43,102 nucleotides of DNA. Source: a virus. Below are positions 1 to 8,937 of the stretch, one piece after another; position 1 is the stretch's first letter; each line of letters starts with the position of its first letter. The notes under the pieces were generated by a model. It worked only from the letters and a program-made list of their open reading frames with translations, was not told the DNA's origin and made no database searches. The stretch is taken from positions 1 through 43,102 of IMG/VR virus record IMGVR_UViG_3300032893_000113. One strand, given 5' to 3'. Position numbers and translations under genes: made by a program.

Positions 1-3000
1 AGCGGTTAACTTATCGCAGACATCCATCAACTTCGGAGGCGTCAATACTGGCGTCACCAGTTCCCCGGTTATGGTCACGCTCACGAATACGGGCGGGCAA
101 ACGCTCACCATTTCAGGCATTTCGATTACAGGCACCAATGCCGCCGACTTTGCGCAGACGAACACTTGCGGCTCCTCAGTCGGGGCGGGAAATACTTGCA
201 CGATTTCGGTCACCTTTACGCCGAGCGCAACAGGATCACGGGTTGCCTCGGTGCAGATTTCCGATAACGCCTCCAACTCGCCGCAGAGCATTGCTCTGTC
301 GGGCACAGGCACGACGCCCGCAGCCCCGGCAGTCACGCTATCCGCGACTTCGCTAACCTTTGCGGCGCAGGTTGTGGGCACCAGTTCCGCTACTCAAGTG
401 GTTACGCTGACGAACTCAGGCACGGCAAACCTGACATGGACATCGCTCTCGATTACGGCAGGCTCGAGCGATTATTCGCTTCCGGTTGGTTCGAACAATA
501 CATGCGTTTCGCCACTCGCCGCGGCGGCAAACTGCAAAATTGGCGTAACCTTCACGCCAAGCACGACGGGAACGCGCACCGGAACTGTTACCTTAGCCGA
601 CAATGCCAGCGGCAACCCGCATACCATTTCTCTGACAGGAACGGGCACAGCGGGCGCTTTGTCATTCGCGCCCAATCCGCTCGCATTCCCGAATCAGACG
701 GTCAACACGTCCAACGTTCTTTCGATCACCGTCAACAATACTGGTTCGGCCAAAGTTACCTTTACCAGCATTTCCATTACGGGCACGAATGCCAACCAGT
801 TCAATGAAGGCAACAATTGCGGCACGAGCCTTGCAGCGGGCGGAACCTGCCTTATCAATGTCATTTTCTCGCCCACGTCAGCGGCGAGCTTCAGCGCCAA
901 CGCCCACGTCGTCGCCTCGACAGGGACAACGAATGTGCCTTTGACCGGAACAGGCACGGCGGCAGTCGGCCAGACAGCAATACAGGGGCAGGGAACGACC
1001 TCAACCGCATGGCAGGGCATTCATGGCGGCCAAACCATTCACCCTAGCTATTTCGGCCTGCATGTCAATGGCGGCACGGCCAACTGGCCCCCCACGCAGG
1101 GCTTTACCTCATTTGGCACATTGCGCCTTTGGGATAATGGCTCACTGGTTGCGGGCAATCCGACCGAATGGGCACCGTCCTACTGCACCGGAACAAATAC
1201 GCCTGTGGGCTGCTCGGCTGGCAATACCACGCCGCCAACTGTGCCCGTTAATTACACCTTCAACAACCTGAAATCATGGCTTCAGTTGATGAAAACGCAA
1301 TGCACGCTGCAATCCGGGCAGTGCGGCATCGTCATGAACTTGGGGCGCACTCCGCAGTCGATTTCGCCATACCCAGCAGAAACGCAATGCGGCTATCAGT
1401 CGAATGGCGGCGGCCACGGCCAATGCTATCCACCTTACGACATCACAAACGTAGGTGGGGGAACTCCGCCAGCTTGCTGGGTGAACTCCGCAACCTGCAC
1501 CACGGGCTGCTATTCGCAGCAAACTTGCAATGATGATGTTTCAGGGACAGATGCCTACTGGAAAGATTGGGTTGGGCAACTGACGACTACGATTGCTGGT
1601 CTTTCCCCGAGCACCTACCAAATCACCAACATCATCTTCGAGCCTTGGAACGAGATTACATCGGACCTCGCAGTCGGCAATGCAGGCCAGTGGTACAACC
1701 GCAACGAAACCTTGCAGGAAGGCCAACTTGCCATTGATGCGAACACCGTGATTCAGGCCAATAAAGGCTCGCTCAACTGGATCACCACGCTTCCGAACTC
1801 AACGACATGGAACCCGAATAACGTTTCTGGCGGCCATGCGGTGACGCAGTACCAAAAGAATGTTTTATCCGTCTCAAATGTTCCTGCCAATGTGCAGGCA
1901 TCTTCGGTACACGGCTATGTCTCTAACGTCGGCCTTCCCAATGGGCCGGAATCCACTGCCGCGATCCTCATTGATCCGACCTATGGGTTGCGAGCGCCAA
2001 ATTTCCTCTCCAATCAGGCAGGCGCAACCTACACGATTTATGACACCGAAATTTCATGGGGCACGGGCACGCACCTGTCAGACCCCGACCAGCAAAAAGC
2101 TTATGCGGCACGCACATATCTGCTGGGCTGGGGATCGGGCGCGAGCACGGTCATTTGGTACACATGGGATTTAGACAACCATTCCTCAACGAATACCGAT
2201 TCCACGCAGATGTGGAGCGCGACCAATACGGGCGCACAAGTCAATTGCACTGTGGCGCTCACGACCGGGTATCTATGCCCGCCCGGAGTCGGAATCCTCG
2301 CAGCCTATGATTGGATGGTCGGGAACGTTCAGCTTTCGCCTTGTGCTGGCCCGGTTCCGCCAGCAGGCCCCGGCATTTGGTCATGCCAGTTTCAGAAACC
2401 CGATGGAACGCTGCTGTTAGCGGTTTGGGATGCTTCGCAAACCTGTTCCGCTGGTGTCTGCACCTACTCGAATTTTCCCGTTCCGGGCAATTATACGAAG
2501 TACGCCACGCTCGAAGCGCCAACCACCTTCGTGAATGTGGGGAACACGGTGCAGATTGGCATCAAACCGATTCTACTGTCGAACAATATCCCCACGCTCA
2601 CCAGTACGAACCTTTATTGCACGCAAGGCTTAACGAATCCCTATTATGGCGTGGTCAATTATCCGGGCGGCGTCACAACGGATGGCCCTGCAACCCTTCC
2701 CCAGACTTGCAATTATTCCGCGACGTCGGCCACGCCTACCGAAACTTTCGGCTATCCGTCAGGCTCGCAATGCCCCAATACGACCGGAGCCGGACACGTT
2801 ACAACCAACGGTGTGTGTTGGGTTGGCAATCCGGGCGACTTGATCCCGAGCGCCAATTCGAGCGATTTCCACAACAATGGCACCGATCCCCGAGCGGGCC
2901 TGCCTGTCGATTACACCACCATCCAAGCGGCGGTAACGGCCTCAGCTTCAAGCAATGGCATTCACTTCAAGATTCTGCCCACATCGGACAATACGCCCAC

Positions 3001-5800
3001 GGGAACGCGCCGACAGTACCTCGAAAACATCACTTTCCCGAACAATACTGCCGGATGCAGCGCCGCGAATTGGAATTGGTTTACCACCGGAAACATGCTT
3101 GGATTACCCGATGAGAACACTCGTATCACGCCCGGATGGATGGGCGTTACCAGCCTCTATGGGCGGCCAAGTTTTCAGGTTCCACTTGTCGCGGGCGTTT
3201 ATGTTCCCCAAATCATCGGGCAGGCCAAAAACACGAACACGATTCAATGGGACTGGTCTACCTGCAATACGCGCTTCATTGGCTTGGAAGTCACGACGGC
3301 CAGCGGCATCCAGAATAGCGGCGAAATCATGGGCAGGCCGGCAGGCGCATTCGGAACGGGAACCATTTCCGGCTCGACATTCTATGCTCTCGGAACTTTT
3401 GATCTTGACTGGAATAGCTCGGCAATTGGGCCAGTCAACAACTACGACGTTGCGGTTTCCTCAGTTGCGAGCACCACGCAGCTTACCTTTACCAGTTCAC
3501 AATCAACGCTGACAGCCGCGACCGGAGTTTCGGGCTGCGCCAATAGCAAAGGCACCAATGTCGGATGCGGCGCAACCGGATATGCCGTCTATACGGGCAG
3601 CTTTACACCATCGGCATGGCCTGTCGGCTTGCCTATCACGCTCGGGGGCTGCTCGGCGGGCACCAGCGGCGATAAAGCTGCCGTTGAAGGCAATGCGGAG
3701 TTTGTTGCATCGGCCACAGCCACGACCATTACAGCAGCGACAACCGCGCAAACCAGTTCAAGCGTTTCGGGCTGCACTTTGGGACCAAGCGGGGCATTCA
3801 ATATTGCGGCCATCCCCGATTCGATCGTCGTAGATCGCAACATCATTCACGGCGGAAACTCGAACACATTCACCAATGTTTCAGGCGCGAACGATGTAGG
3901 CATCAATATCGGCGGCACGAATATGACCGCCATCAACAACTATATTGCTGACATCTGGTGCAATGTCGCAACCGATTCCGGCGCACACCTTTCCTGCACA
4001 GAGTCACATGGGATTGATGCCGGAATCGCTGGAATGCAGCACACAGTAAAGATTGTCAATAATTTCATCGAAGCATCGGATGAACCTGTATTTATGGGCG
4101 GCGCGGTTGAAACGGCTCCCATTACCGACGTCGAAGTGCGGCGCAATCACTTCTACCACCCACTCTATTGGGATGCGGATTGTGATGACGGTAACGTCAC
4201 CTATGCGAGCACGCCGCTTGCCTTCTGTGGCGGCACTGCGCTCGTAAAGGCCACGCCTTACGTTCCAAACACCATTTCCACCATCAGCATGAGCGGAACA
4301 ACCGAGACGGTCACAGCCACGGCAACACTCGGCTCGGGCGTGAACTTCGTCAATCATGAAGTCGTAATCTCGGGATGCTCTGGTGGAACGAATCTCAACG
4401 GCAGCTTCCGCATTGCGACCAAGACCACAACTTCCATCTCATTTATCAATCAGGCTGGTAGTGGCACCTGTTCAGGCGGGCAGATCGCCATCGCTTTGCA
4501 GCCCACGGTAAAGAACTCGACCGAGTTCAAGATGTGCGTGCAGTGCTTGCTTGAGGCGAATATGCATGACCGTGTTTGGGGGAATGCGGCCACGGTCGGG
4601 CCACAGCAAGGCCAACTGCTGAATCTGAATCCCATCAACAAGCCCAACGATTCCTTCGCACATCCGACCAGCGTTTCCAATGTGACTGTCCGCTATTCGG
4701 CAATGGCTGACGGCAACAAAGGCATCATCATCGGCAACGAGAATCACCCCGGCCCGATGGGAGCTCTAGGGCCTGTCAGCGTTCATGATGTTTCGATTGA
4801 CCTCAATATTTCAAAATGGAATTTGCCCTACAACTGGCAGCCGACAGGCGTCACCATGACAGGAACGGGCGACCAGTGTTCGGTCTATACCAACGGATAT
4901 TCCGCGCCTTCGCAGCCGCAAAACATCACATTCAATCATGTGACATGTGCTCCCTCGCTGATTGGCGGCGCTCCTGTTCCCACCAACCCACACGTTCTGC
5001 TGATGCAGACAACCGATAATTCCAACCGCACGGCTGGAAATGCGGCAACGGGCGTGGTCAATGTCGCGCCAATCTCAGGCTCGGCTTGCATCAATATCGG
5101 TGGGCCGCTTCCGGCAAGTTGCGTAACTTGGGTGTCTGGCTCGCAATTTAATACCACGGCGCTCGCATGGCCGGGGCAGCAGATCGAAGTGAATAGCTCG
5201 TTCTATACGATTGCGACCGTCCAAGATGCCACGCATTTAACGATCTTCGATGCTCCGGGCACGATTACGGGCGGCTCCTACTTTGTCAGTTCGACTACAG
5301 CTGCCGCGCAAACTCCCCCACTCACGCCTTGGCCGTCGATTACCTATGAGAACAACATCGGATCAGGCGCGATCTATAATTCCGCATTCAATCCCTATGT
5401 GAATCTGTTCCCGCAAAGCGGCTCAACGGCTGCTTGTTTTGGCCCGAATATTCTCACGACTGCAAGCTCCAATCAGACGCCGATTTCCGCCAGCACCTTC
5501 CCGAGCGGCTATCTGGATTCGCACTGTGGAACGACGCTTATCAACGGCGTCACAAATGCCGACACGCAAAGTCACCAATTAGGGCCAGACACTTCCGGCA
5601 ATCCGGGCGTCGGCTTCACGCTTTTTACGGATGGCAATATCAGCAACTTGTTCTCGCGTGGAACCAACAATTACACGCTTTGTTCCGCAGTCGGTGGAAC
5701 CTGCACGGGCGTCAGCATGGGCCATGCGGCAGGGAACGACGGCGCAGACATGGGCGCGAACTATCAGCTTTTGCAGAACTATCTTCAGGGGGTTGAGTAA
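1..5800 (+). CDS. Giant multidomain surface/tail protein, 5' end missing: ASH-type repeats, clan-A-like glycosidase, beta-helix
   Basis: The reading frame is open from base 2, so the true start lies outside the window; about 1,932 residues are visible. Three immunoglobulin-like repeats of the choice-of-anchor-D/ASH type begin near bases 2, 329 and 656, each with a VTLTN core and a closing SGTGT-type motif. From about base 1000 to 2570 comes a TIM-barrel glycosidase-like domain: EPWNEI supplies a WNE acid/base Glu (codon at 1652) and YDTEISWG a candidate nucleophile Glu (codon at 2048), the layout of clan GH-A enzymes such as GH39 or GH5. From about 2590 to the end, Asn- and Gly-rich turns after a DYTTIQAAV opening suggest a right-handed beta-helix as in tailspikes. 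ASH repeats are typical of host secreted proteins. A role in binding or cutting surface glycans is inferred; exact GH family and substrate are unknown. Probably continuous with the gene starting at 42955. Stop overlaps the next start (TAATG). Confidence 0.8.
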   Translation, partial: AVNLSQTSINFGGVNTGVTSSPVMVTLTNTGGQTLTISGISITGTNAADFAQTNTCGSSVGAGNTCTISVTFTPSATGSRVASVQISDNASNSPQSIALSGTGTTPAAPAVTLSATSLTFAAQVVGTSSATQVVTLTNSGTANLTWTSLSITAGSSDYSLPVGSNNTCVSPLAAAANCKIGVTFTPSTTGTRTGTVTLADNASGNPHTISLTGTGTAGALSFAPNPLAFPNQTVNTSNVLSITVNNTGSAKVTFTSISITGTNANQFNEGNNCGTSLAAGGTCLINVIFSPTSAASFSANAHVVASTGTTNVPLTGTGTAAVGQTAIQGQGTTSTAWQGIHGGQTIHPSYFGLHVNGGTANWPPTQGFTSFGTLRLWDNGSLVAGNPTEWAPSYCTGTNTPVGCSAGNTTPPTVPVNYTFNNLKSWLQLMKTQCTLQSGQCGIVMNLGRTPQSISPYPAETQCGYQSNGGGHGQCYPPYDITNVGGGTPPACWVNSATCTTGCYSQQTCNDDVSGTDAYWKDWVGQLTTTIAGLSPSTYQITNIIFEPWNEITSDLAVGNAGQWYNRNETLQEGQLAIDANTVIQANKGSLNWITTLPNSTTWNPNNVSGGHAVTQYQKNVLSVSNVPANVQASSVHGYVSNVGLPNGPESTAAILIDPTYGLRAPNFLSNQAGATYTIYDTEISWGTGTHLSDPDQQKAYAARTYLLGWGSGASTVIWYTWDLDNHSSTNTDSTQMWSATNTGAQVNCTVALTTGYLCPPGVGILAAYDWMVGNVQLSPCAGPVPPAGPGIWSCQFQKPDGTLLLAVWDASQTCSAGVCTYSNFPVPGNYTKYATLEAPTTFVNVGNTVQIGIKPILLSNNIPTLTSTNLYCTQGLTNPYYGVVNYPGGVTTDGPATLPQTCNYSATSATPTETFGYPSGSQCPNTTGAGHVTTNGVCWVGNPGDLIPSANSSDFHNNGTDPRAGLPVDYTTIQAAVTASASSNGIHFKILPTSDNTPTGTRRQYLENITFPNNTAGCSAANWNWFTTGNMLGLPDENTRITPGWMGVTSLYGRPSFQVPLVAGVYVPQIIGQAKNTNTIQWDWSTCNTRFIGLEVTTASGIQNSGEIMGRPAGAFGTGTISGSTFYALGTFDLDWNSSAIGPVNNYDVAVSSVASTTQLTFTSSQSTLTAATGVSGCANSKGTNVGCGATGYAVYTGSFTPSAWPVGLPITLGGCSAGTSGDKAAVEGNAEFVASATATTITAATTAQTSSSVSGCTLGPSGAFNIAAIPDSIVVDRNIIHGGNSNTFTNVSGANDVGINIGGTNMTAINNYIADIWCNVATDSGAHLSCTESHGIDAGIAGMQHTVKIVNNFIEASDEPVFMGGAVETAPITDVEVRRNHFYHPLYWDADCDDGNVTYASTPLAFCGGTALVKATPYVPNTISTISMSGTTETVTATATLGSGVNFVNHEVVISGCSGGTNLNGSFRIATKTTTSISFINQAGSGTCSGGQIAIALQPTVKNSTEFKMCVQCLLEANMHDRVWGNAATVGPQQGQLLNLNPINKPNDSFAHPTSVSNVTVRYSAMADGNKGIIIGNENHPGPMGALGPVSVHDVSIDLNISKWNLPYNWQPTGVTMTGTGDQCSVYTNGYSAPSQPQNITFNHVTCAPSLIGGAPVPTNPHVLLMQTTDNSNRTAGNAATGVVNVAPISGSACINIGGPLPASCVTWVSGSQFNTTALAWPGQQIEVNSSFYTIATVQDATHLTIFDAPGTITGGSYFVSSTTAAAQTPPLTPWPSITYENNIGSGAIYNSAFNPYVNLFPQSGSTAACFGPNILTTASSNQTPISASTFPSGYLDSHCGTTLINGVTNADTQSHQLGPDTSGNPGVGFTLFTDGNISNLFSRGTNNYTLCSAVGGTCTGVSMGHAAGNDGADMGANYQLLQNYLQGVE

Positions 5801-6165
5801 TGGCGATGGATGCAACGACACTTCTCGGGAGTCAGGTAGGCGCGGCAGCAGCCTGCTCCTACATTCTGAATCTTGCGCAGCGAGCGAAGGCTTTGCCGTG
5901 GATCACCGCGCACACAACGCAAATCAACATGGTTGCCCGCATTCTGCTGTCGGGAATTGCCACGCTCGGCATTTCTTGGGTCTGGGCACCAGCAGCAGCC
6001 GATGGCGGTCATACATTGACCATCACCATTCCCTCGCTCATGGCGATCATTCTGGCGCTGTGGCATTGGTTCTGCCAGTTTGCCTTTCAGCACATCGTCG
6101 GCAAGACGCTCGACAGCACGCAGGCTCCCGTGATGCCGCCTGCCCCGGCGTTGGTTGAGAAATGA
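5800..6165 (+). CDS. Holin-like two-helix membrane protein
   Basis: A 121-residue protein with two hydrophobic helices at roughly residues 44-62 and 76-98, a short loop between them and a Pro-rich hydrophilic tail. Its start overlaps the stop of the giant protein (TAATG) and its stop overlaps the next start (ATGA), so it is translationally coupled at the head of a cassette that ends in a lysozyme. Position, size and topology fit a holin, which would permeabilise the inner membrane so that the lysozyme reaches the peptidoglycan. No sequence motif identifies the holin family, so this rests on context. Confidence 0.6.
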   Translation: MAMDATTLLGSQVGAAAACSYILNLAQRAKALPWITAHTTQINMVARILLSGIATLGISWVWAPAAADGGHTLTITIPSLMAIILALWHWFCQFAFQHIVGKTLDSTQAPVMPPAPALVEK

Positions 6166-6503
6166 ATATTTCTCAAGCTTTACGAATTCTTTGGAAGTAC
6201 AAGCAACCCCCGCCGATTGATCGACGCACGTGGCAGTTTTATAAGCGCGATCTCAACGCGAAACCGGGGTTGTATCCCGGCTATGAAATTCCCCGCAGCG
6301 CTAGCCAATTGCAAAAGGATTTGAATAAAGCATCCGATTCTCTCATTCGTCAACAACACACAAATGATGTGCTCGCTTCAAATTTGCTTTATCAGCGGGC
6401 GATTTCAACTCTTTTGCTTTGGGCATTTGGCATAACTTGGTCTGGCATTGGCGGTTTGTTGATTTGGTTGGCGCCTTTTGCGGTGAAGGGCATGGCGAAG
6501 TGA
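6162..6503 (+). CDS. Single-helix membrane protein of the lysis cassette
   Basis: A 113-residue protein with a basic N-terminal half, a polar amphipathic stretch (about residues 45-80) and one C-terminal hydrophobic helix (about 81-105) followed by a short Lys-containing tail. It overlaps both neighbours by 4 bases (ATGA upstream, GTGA downstream). It could be a second holin, an antiholin or a spanin-type accessory protein; the membrane segment is C-terminal rather than N-terminal, which argues against a classical Rz-like inner-membrane spanin. Function unassigned. Confidence 0.6.
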   Translation: MNISQALRILWKYKQPPPIDRRTWQFYKRDLNAKPGLYPGYEIPRSASQLQKDLNKASDSLIRQQHTNDVLASNLLYQRAISTLLLWAFGITWSGIGGLLIWLAPFAVKGMAK

Positions 6504-6925
6504 TAACGAACATCATCGACCAGCTCACCCGCGACGAAGGCGTAAAGCTCTTTCTGTATTACGACCAAATGGGCTTTGCCACTATCGGAATTGGGCGATT
6601 GATTGATGCTCGCCGGGGTGGAGGAATCACGCTGACTGAAGCGCAATATTTGCTTCAGAACGACATCACTCGAACAAAACTCCAACTCGAAGAAACGTTC
6701 CCGTGGGTGACAGGTCTATCCGATGCGCGTTATGGCGTACTGCTTAATATGGCTTTCAACATGGGGGTTGCGGGGCTTGGCGGATTTCGTGACTTTCTCG
6801 CCTCAGTCGCGCAAGGAAATTACGAACTCGCCGCGCAGCAGATGCTCGAATCCGTTTGGGCCAAGCAGGTAGGTCCTCGCGCACAACGCTTGTCGATCCA
6901 AATGCGCGAGGACGCTTGGCAGTAA
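6500..6925 (+). CDS. Endolysin, GH24 (T4-type) lysozyme
   Basis: The predicted 141-residue enzyme hydrolyses the beta-1,4 bond between N-acetylmuramic acid and N-acetylglucosamine. The catalytic triad of T4-type lysozymes is visible as Glu13, Asp22 and Thr28, with the same spacing as Glu11-Asp20-Thr26 in T4 lysozyme, inside RDEGVKLFLYYDQMGFATIG. A longer open frame begins at 6419, but GTG at 6500 is preferred: it has a GAAGGG site about 9 bases upstream, overlaps the previous stop (GTGA), and starts just before the conserved domain. No signal or anchor segment is present at this start, so release depends on the holin-like protein upstream. Confidence 0.88.
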   Translation: MITNIIDQLTRDEGVKLFLYYDQMGFATIGIGRLIDARRGGGITLTEAQYLLQNDITRTKLQLEETFPWVTGLSDARYGVLLNMAFNMGVAGLGGFRDFLASVAQGNYELAAQQMLESVWAKQVGPRAQRLSIQMREDAWQ

Positions 6926-6987
6926 TGACGCAGTGGTTGATCTATCTCACCTACTCGATTCTTGATCGACTCTCGAAAGGAAAAACT

Positions 6988-7359
6988 ATGACTTTTCTCA
7001 AGAAGCTCGGCTCTATCCTCGCCAAAGGCTTGGCACTTGTGGCTGGCCTTGGCCCACTCATTCAACCGTGGCTCGGTTCGGGATCGGCAGCGCAGACCGT
7101 CAACACCGTGACCAATGACTTTACCCTGATTGCGCAGCAGGTTTTGCAAGTGGAAAGCGTGATTCAGACACCGGGGAGCGGCGCACAAAAGCTGCAAGCG
7201 GCCATTCCCCTAGTGACTAGCATCATCAAAACCAGCGAAGTCGTGTCAGGCAAGAAAATCGCCAATGAAGCACTGTTTACACAAGCCTGTCAGGAATATA
7301 CACAGGCAACCGTGGATTTGCTAAATTCGCTACATGAGGACGCAGTAAAGACCGCTTAA
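6988..7359 (+). CDS. Phage hypothetical protein at end of lysis cassette
   Basis: A 123-residue protein with a hydrophobic, Gly/Leu-rich N-terminus (about residues 8-26, possibly a membrane segment or amphipathic helix) and a helical, Gln/Thr/Ala-rich remainder. ATG at 6988 is preferred because GAAAGGA lies directly upstream; an in-frame ATG at 6925, overlapping the lysozyme stop as TAATG, would add 21 residues and cannot be excluded. It is the last gene before a strong terminator. I do not recognise a family; its place suggests lysis or a late accessory role. Confidence 0.6.
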   Translation: MTFLKKLGSILAKGLALVAGLGPLIQPWLGSGSAAQTVNTVTNDFTLIAQQVLQVESVIQTPGSGAQKLQAAIPLVTSIIKTSEVVSGKKIANEALFTQACQEYTQATVDLLNSLHEDAVKTA

Positions 7360-7379
7360 AGGTGATTTGCTAGTAGGGT

Positions 7380-7407
7380 GCCCCCGGTGGTGAGCCGGGG
7401 GCTTTTT
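7380..7407 (+). terminator. Rho-independent terminator of the late rightward operon
   Basis: A perfect 8-bp stem, GCCCCCGG paired with CCGGGGGC, encloses a 7-base loop and is followed by TTTTT. It lies 20 bases after the last lysis-region stop and only 7 bases before the stop of the convergent gene. On the opposite strand no T-run follows the stem, so it should act on rightward transcription only. Confidence 0.9.
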
Positions 7408-7413
7408 CTTGCG

Positions 7414-8487
7414 TTAAAAACCGAGTGTATAGACTTCCTCATCGTTGCCGAGAACAACAAGCTGGCAAAAAAATCCCGCGCAGTACCCGGCAACATCAAT
7501 CGCGGTGTCATCGGTCGATCCGCCAATCCAGAGGTTTGACCAAGGCCCGTTCACTGCGCCATAGGGCGTGAAATTGGCCGTGTAGACATACCCGAGAGAA
7601 TCAATGATGACCATGTATCCGCCGACGAGAACGACTTTGCGAATATCCCCGTTCGGCAGATACCCACTTGCTGTGTCAGCCCCGGAAGTCACTCTGGCGC
7701 TTACCAAGACTTGTGTTCCACCTTGGCAACCGTGCGTCCAATCGGTTGATGTGTTGGGAGGGCCGCAAAAAATGGCTTTCAGATTATCCGAGCCGCCTGT
7801 CGTGCGGACCACAGCATTCGGGTAGCCATTCGTTCCGATACCGCCCTTTCCAGTCAATCCGGGCTTGTCTCCAAACACAAAAAGCCCATTCGGGAAGCCA
7901 CTAGCGGTGCTATATGGCATCGTGGCCGAAAGGTCGCGTTGCACGGTCGAAGGCGTCAGCGTTGTGTTCCATTGGTACGTGTAGATATGTTGATTCCCCG
8001 GATAGATGCCAGAAAGCAAGGTTCCGGGGGTTGTTGCGTCGTCAGTCGTGATCCGCACATTGTCATCCACGGGAGCCGTGAATGTTCCCTTGCTGAGTAC
8101 GCAAAAGCTAAATGGGTTTGGCGCTCCTGACATATTGGTGAAAGGCTTGATGCGGCCCTCATTCGTAGGGCAGCCGCTATCGGACAACTCGACATAGAAG
8201 CCGAATGTCGAAGTTTCGGGCAGGCCATAGCCGTAATTACCCGATGGGATATACGGGAAGGTTGCGCCGCCCGGTTCCTTGGCCGTGTGATTCACTTGGA
8301 GAAGCGTTTGGGGATTGGGGAAACTGTTTAGCGCAACGCCTTCGGCCACTGCTGGCGGGGATTGATGAACAAAGCAGGCACCGGATGTGTCGGGCCAGTA
8401 GCAAGCGCCGGGAATGGCGTGTTGTGCAAAGGCGGGTAGGACGGCAAGCATAAAAACGGCAAACGACCGTACAATCTTGAAAGCCAT
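7414..8487 (-). CDS. Secreted protein of unknown function, Sec signal peptide
   Basis: A 357-residue protein starting MAFKIVRSFAVFMLAVLPAF and then AQ: a basic n-region, hydrophobic core and an AFA|Q signal-peptidase-I site. The start at 8487 is chosen over an upstream in-frame codon at 8538 because AGAGGAGA lies about 9 bases upstream. The mature part has several Cys pairs and Gly/Asn/Thr-rich, beta-type sequence (for example GYMVIIDSLGYVYTANF), compatible with a beta-propeller or lectin-like fold, but I cannot name a family. It is the last gene of the leftward block, set off by about 96 bases and its own strong ribosome site, so it may be an independently expressed accessory gene acting outside the host cytoplasm. 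Confidence 0.75.
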   Translation of the reverse strand: MAFKIVRSFAVFMLAVLPAFAQHAIPGACYWPDTSGACFVHQSPPAVAEGVALNSFPNPQTLLQVNHTAKEPGGATFPYIPSGNYGYGLPETSTFGFYVELSDSGCPTNEGRIKPFTNMSGAPNPFSFCVLSKGTFTAPVDDNVRITTDDATTPGTLLSGIYPGNQHIYTYQWNTTLTPSTVQRDLSATMPYSTASGFPNGLFVFGDKPGLTGKGGIGTNGYPNAVVRTTGGSDNLKAIFCGPPNTSTDWTHGCQGGTQVLVSARVTSGADTASGYLPNGDIRKVVLVGGYMVIIDSLGYVYTANFTPYGAVNGPWSNLWIGGSTDDTAIDVAGYCAGFFCQLVVLGNDEEVYTLGF

Positions 8488-8583
8488 AAGCTTCAATCTC
8501 CTCTGTAGATTGGGGTTTTTGGTTAGGCTCGGAATCAACGTTGGCGCGTCGGTTCCGGGCCGCTTCTATTCGAGAAAACTCGC

Positions 8584-8834
8584 TTACTGCTTCTCCTTCA
8601 GTGCCTGCTCAGCTTGGGCGAGAGCGGCCCGAGCCTCAGCTAGTTCTCTCTGGGCGACGTTTCGTTCGAGGGAAGCCCGTTGCCATTGGAGTTGCCATTG
8701 ATCTCGTCCATGCGTTCGTTCTTTCAGCTCTTCCTTGACGCGTGCTAGCTCGGCTCGCAGATCGGCAGCGTAAGCGTCAGCAAATTGACAAATTGCCCCG
8801 CAGGAAGTTGCGAAAGATCATATGGATTGGTCAT
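8584..8834 (-). pseudogene. Coiled-coil protein split by an apparent -1 frameshift
   Basis: From ATG at 8834 the frame reads MTNPYDLSQLPAGQFVN and stops after 29 codons. From about base 8783 a second frame continues to a TAA at 8584-8586 as ADAYAADLRAELARVKEEL and a charged, Ala/Gln/Glu-rich heptad-like helix. The two halves would join smoothly as ...GQFVN-L-ADAYAADL... if one base were present near 8780-8785, giving about 83 residues; the interval of 251 bases is one short of a multiple of three. The second half has no ATG of its own. It is either a real inactivating deletion, an assembly error, or less likely programmed frameshifting, as no classical slippery heptamer is present. Confidence 0.5.
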
Positions 8835-8937
8835 TGGCTCACCTGCCCCTCAGTCGTGGTCGGACGAAAATCCAGTAGCACGCTATCAGCAGGAGCAAAG
8901 GCAATCGGGTCATTGGCTCACCTGACCCTCAGTCGTC
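8831..8937. repeat. Duplicated start-region sequence (two copies, about 27 bp)
   Basis: TCATTGGCTCACCTG followed by C/A and CCCTCAGTCGT occurs at 8831-8857 and 8910-8936, with one mismatch. On the minus strand both copies supply the ribosome site and ATG of a small gene (starts 8834 and 8913). Confidence 0.8.
8839..8913 (-). CDS. 24-residue membrane peptide
   Basis: MTRLPLLLLIACYWIFVRPR plus LRGR: one hydrophobic helix with a basic C-terminus. The ATG overlaps the upstream stop as ATGA, and a GAGGGTCAGGTGAGCCA leader precedes it, nearly identical to the leader of the next gene downstream. It ends 4 bases before that next ATG. Real translation is plausible from the coupling and ribosome site, but so short an ORF could be a by-product of the leader duplication. 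Confidence 0.4.
   Translation of the reverse strand: MTRLPLLLLIACYWIFVRPRLRGR

Noticed and set aside
6419-6499. N-terminal membrane extension of the lysozyme (SAR-type endolysin)
   Set aside because: The upstream codons simply read the previous membrane gene in another frame; the GTG at 6500 with its ribosome site and GTGA overlap explains the start.
7380-7407. Bidirectional terminator also serving the convergent gene
   Set aside because: The stem is symmetric but on the minus strand it is followed by ACCCTACTAG, not a T-run, so only rightward termination is supported.
8488-8583. Possible small gene before the secreted protein
   Set aside because: Only a ribosome site for the gene at 8487 is visible; no start/stop pair with supporting signals was found.
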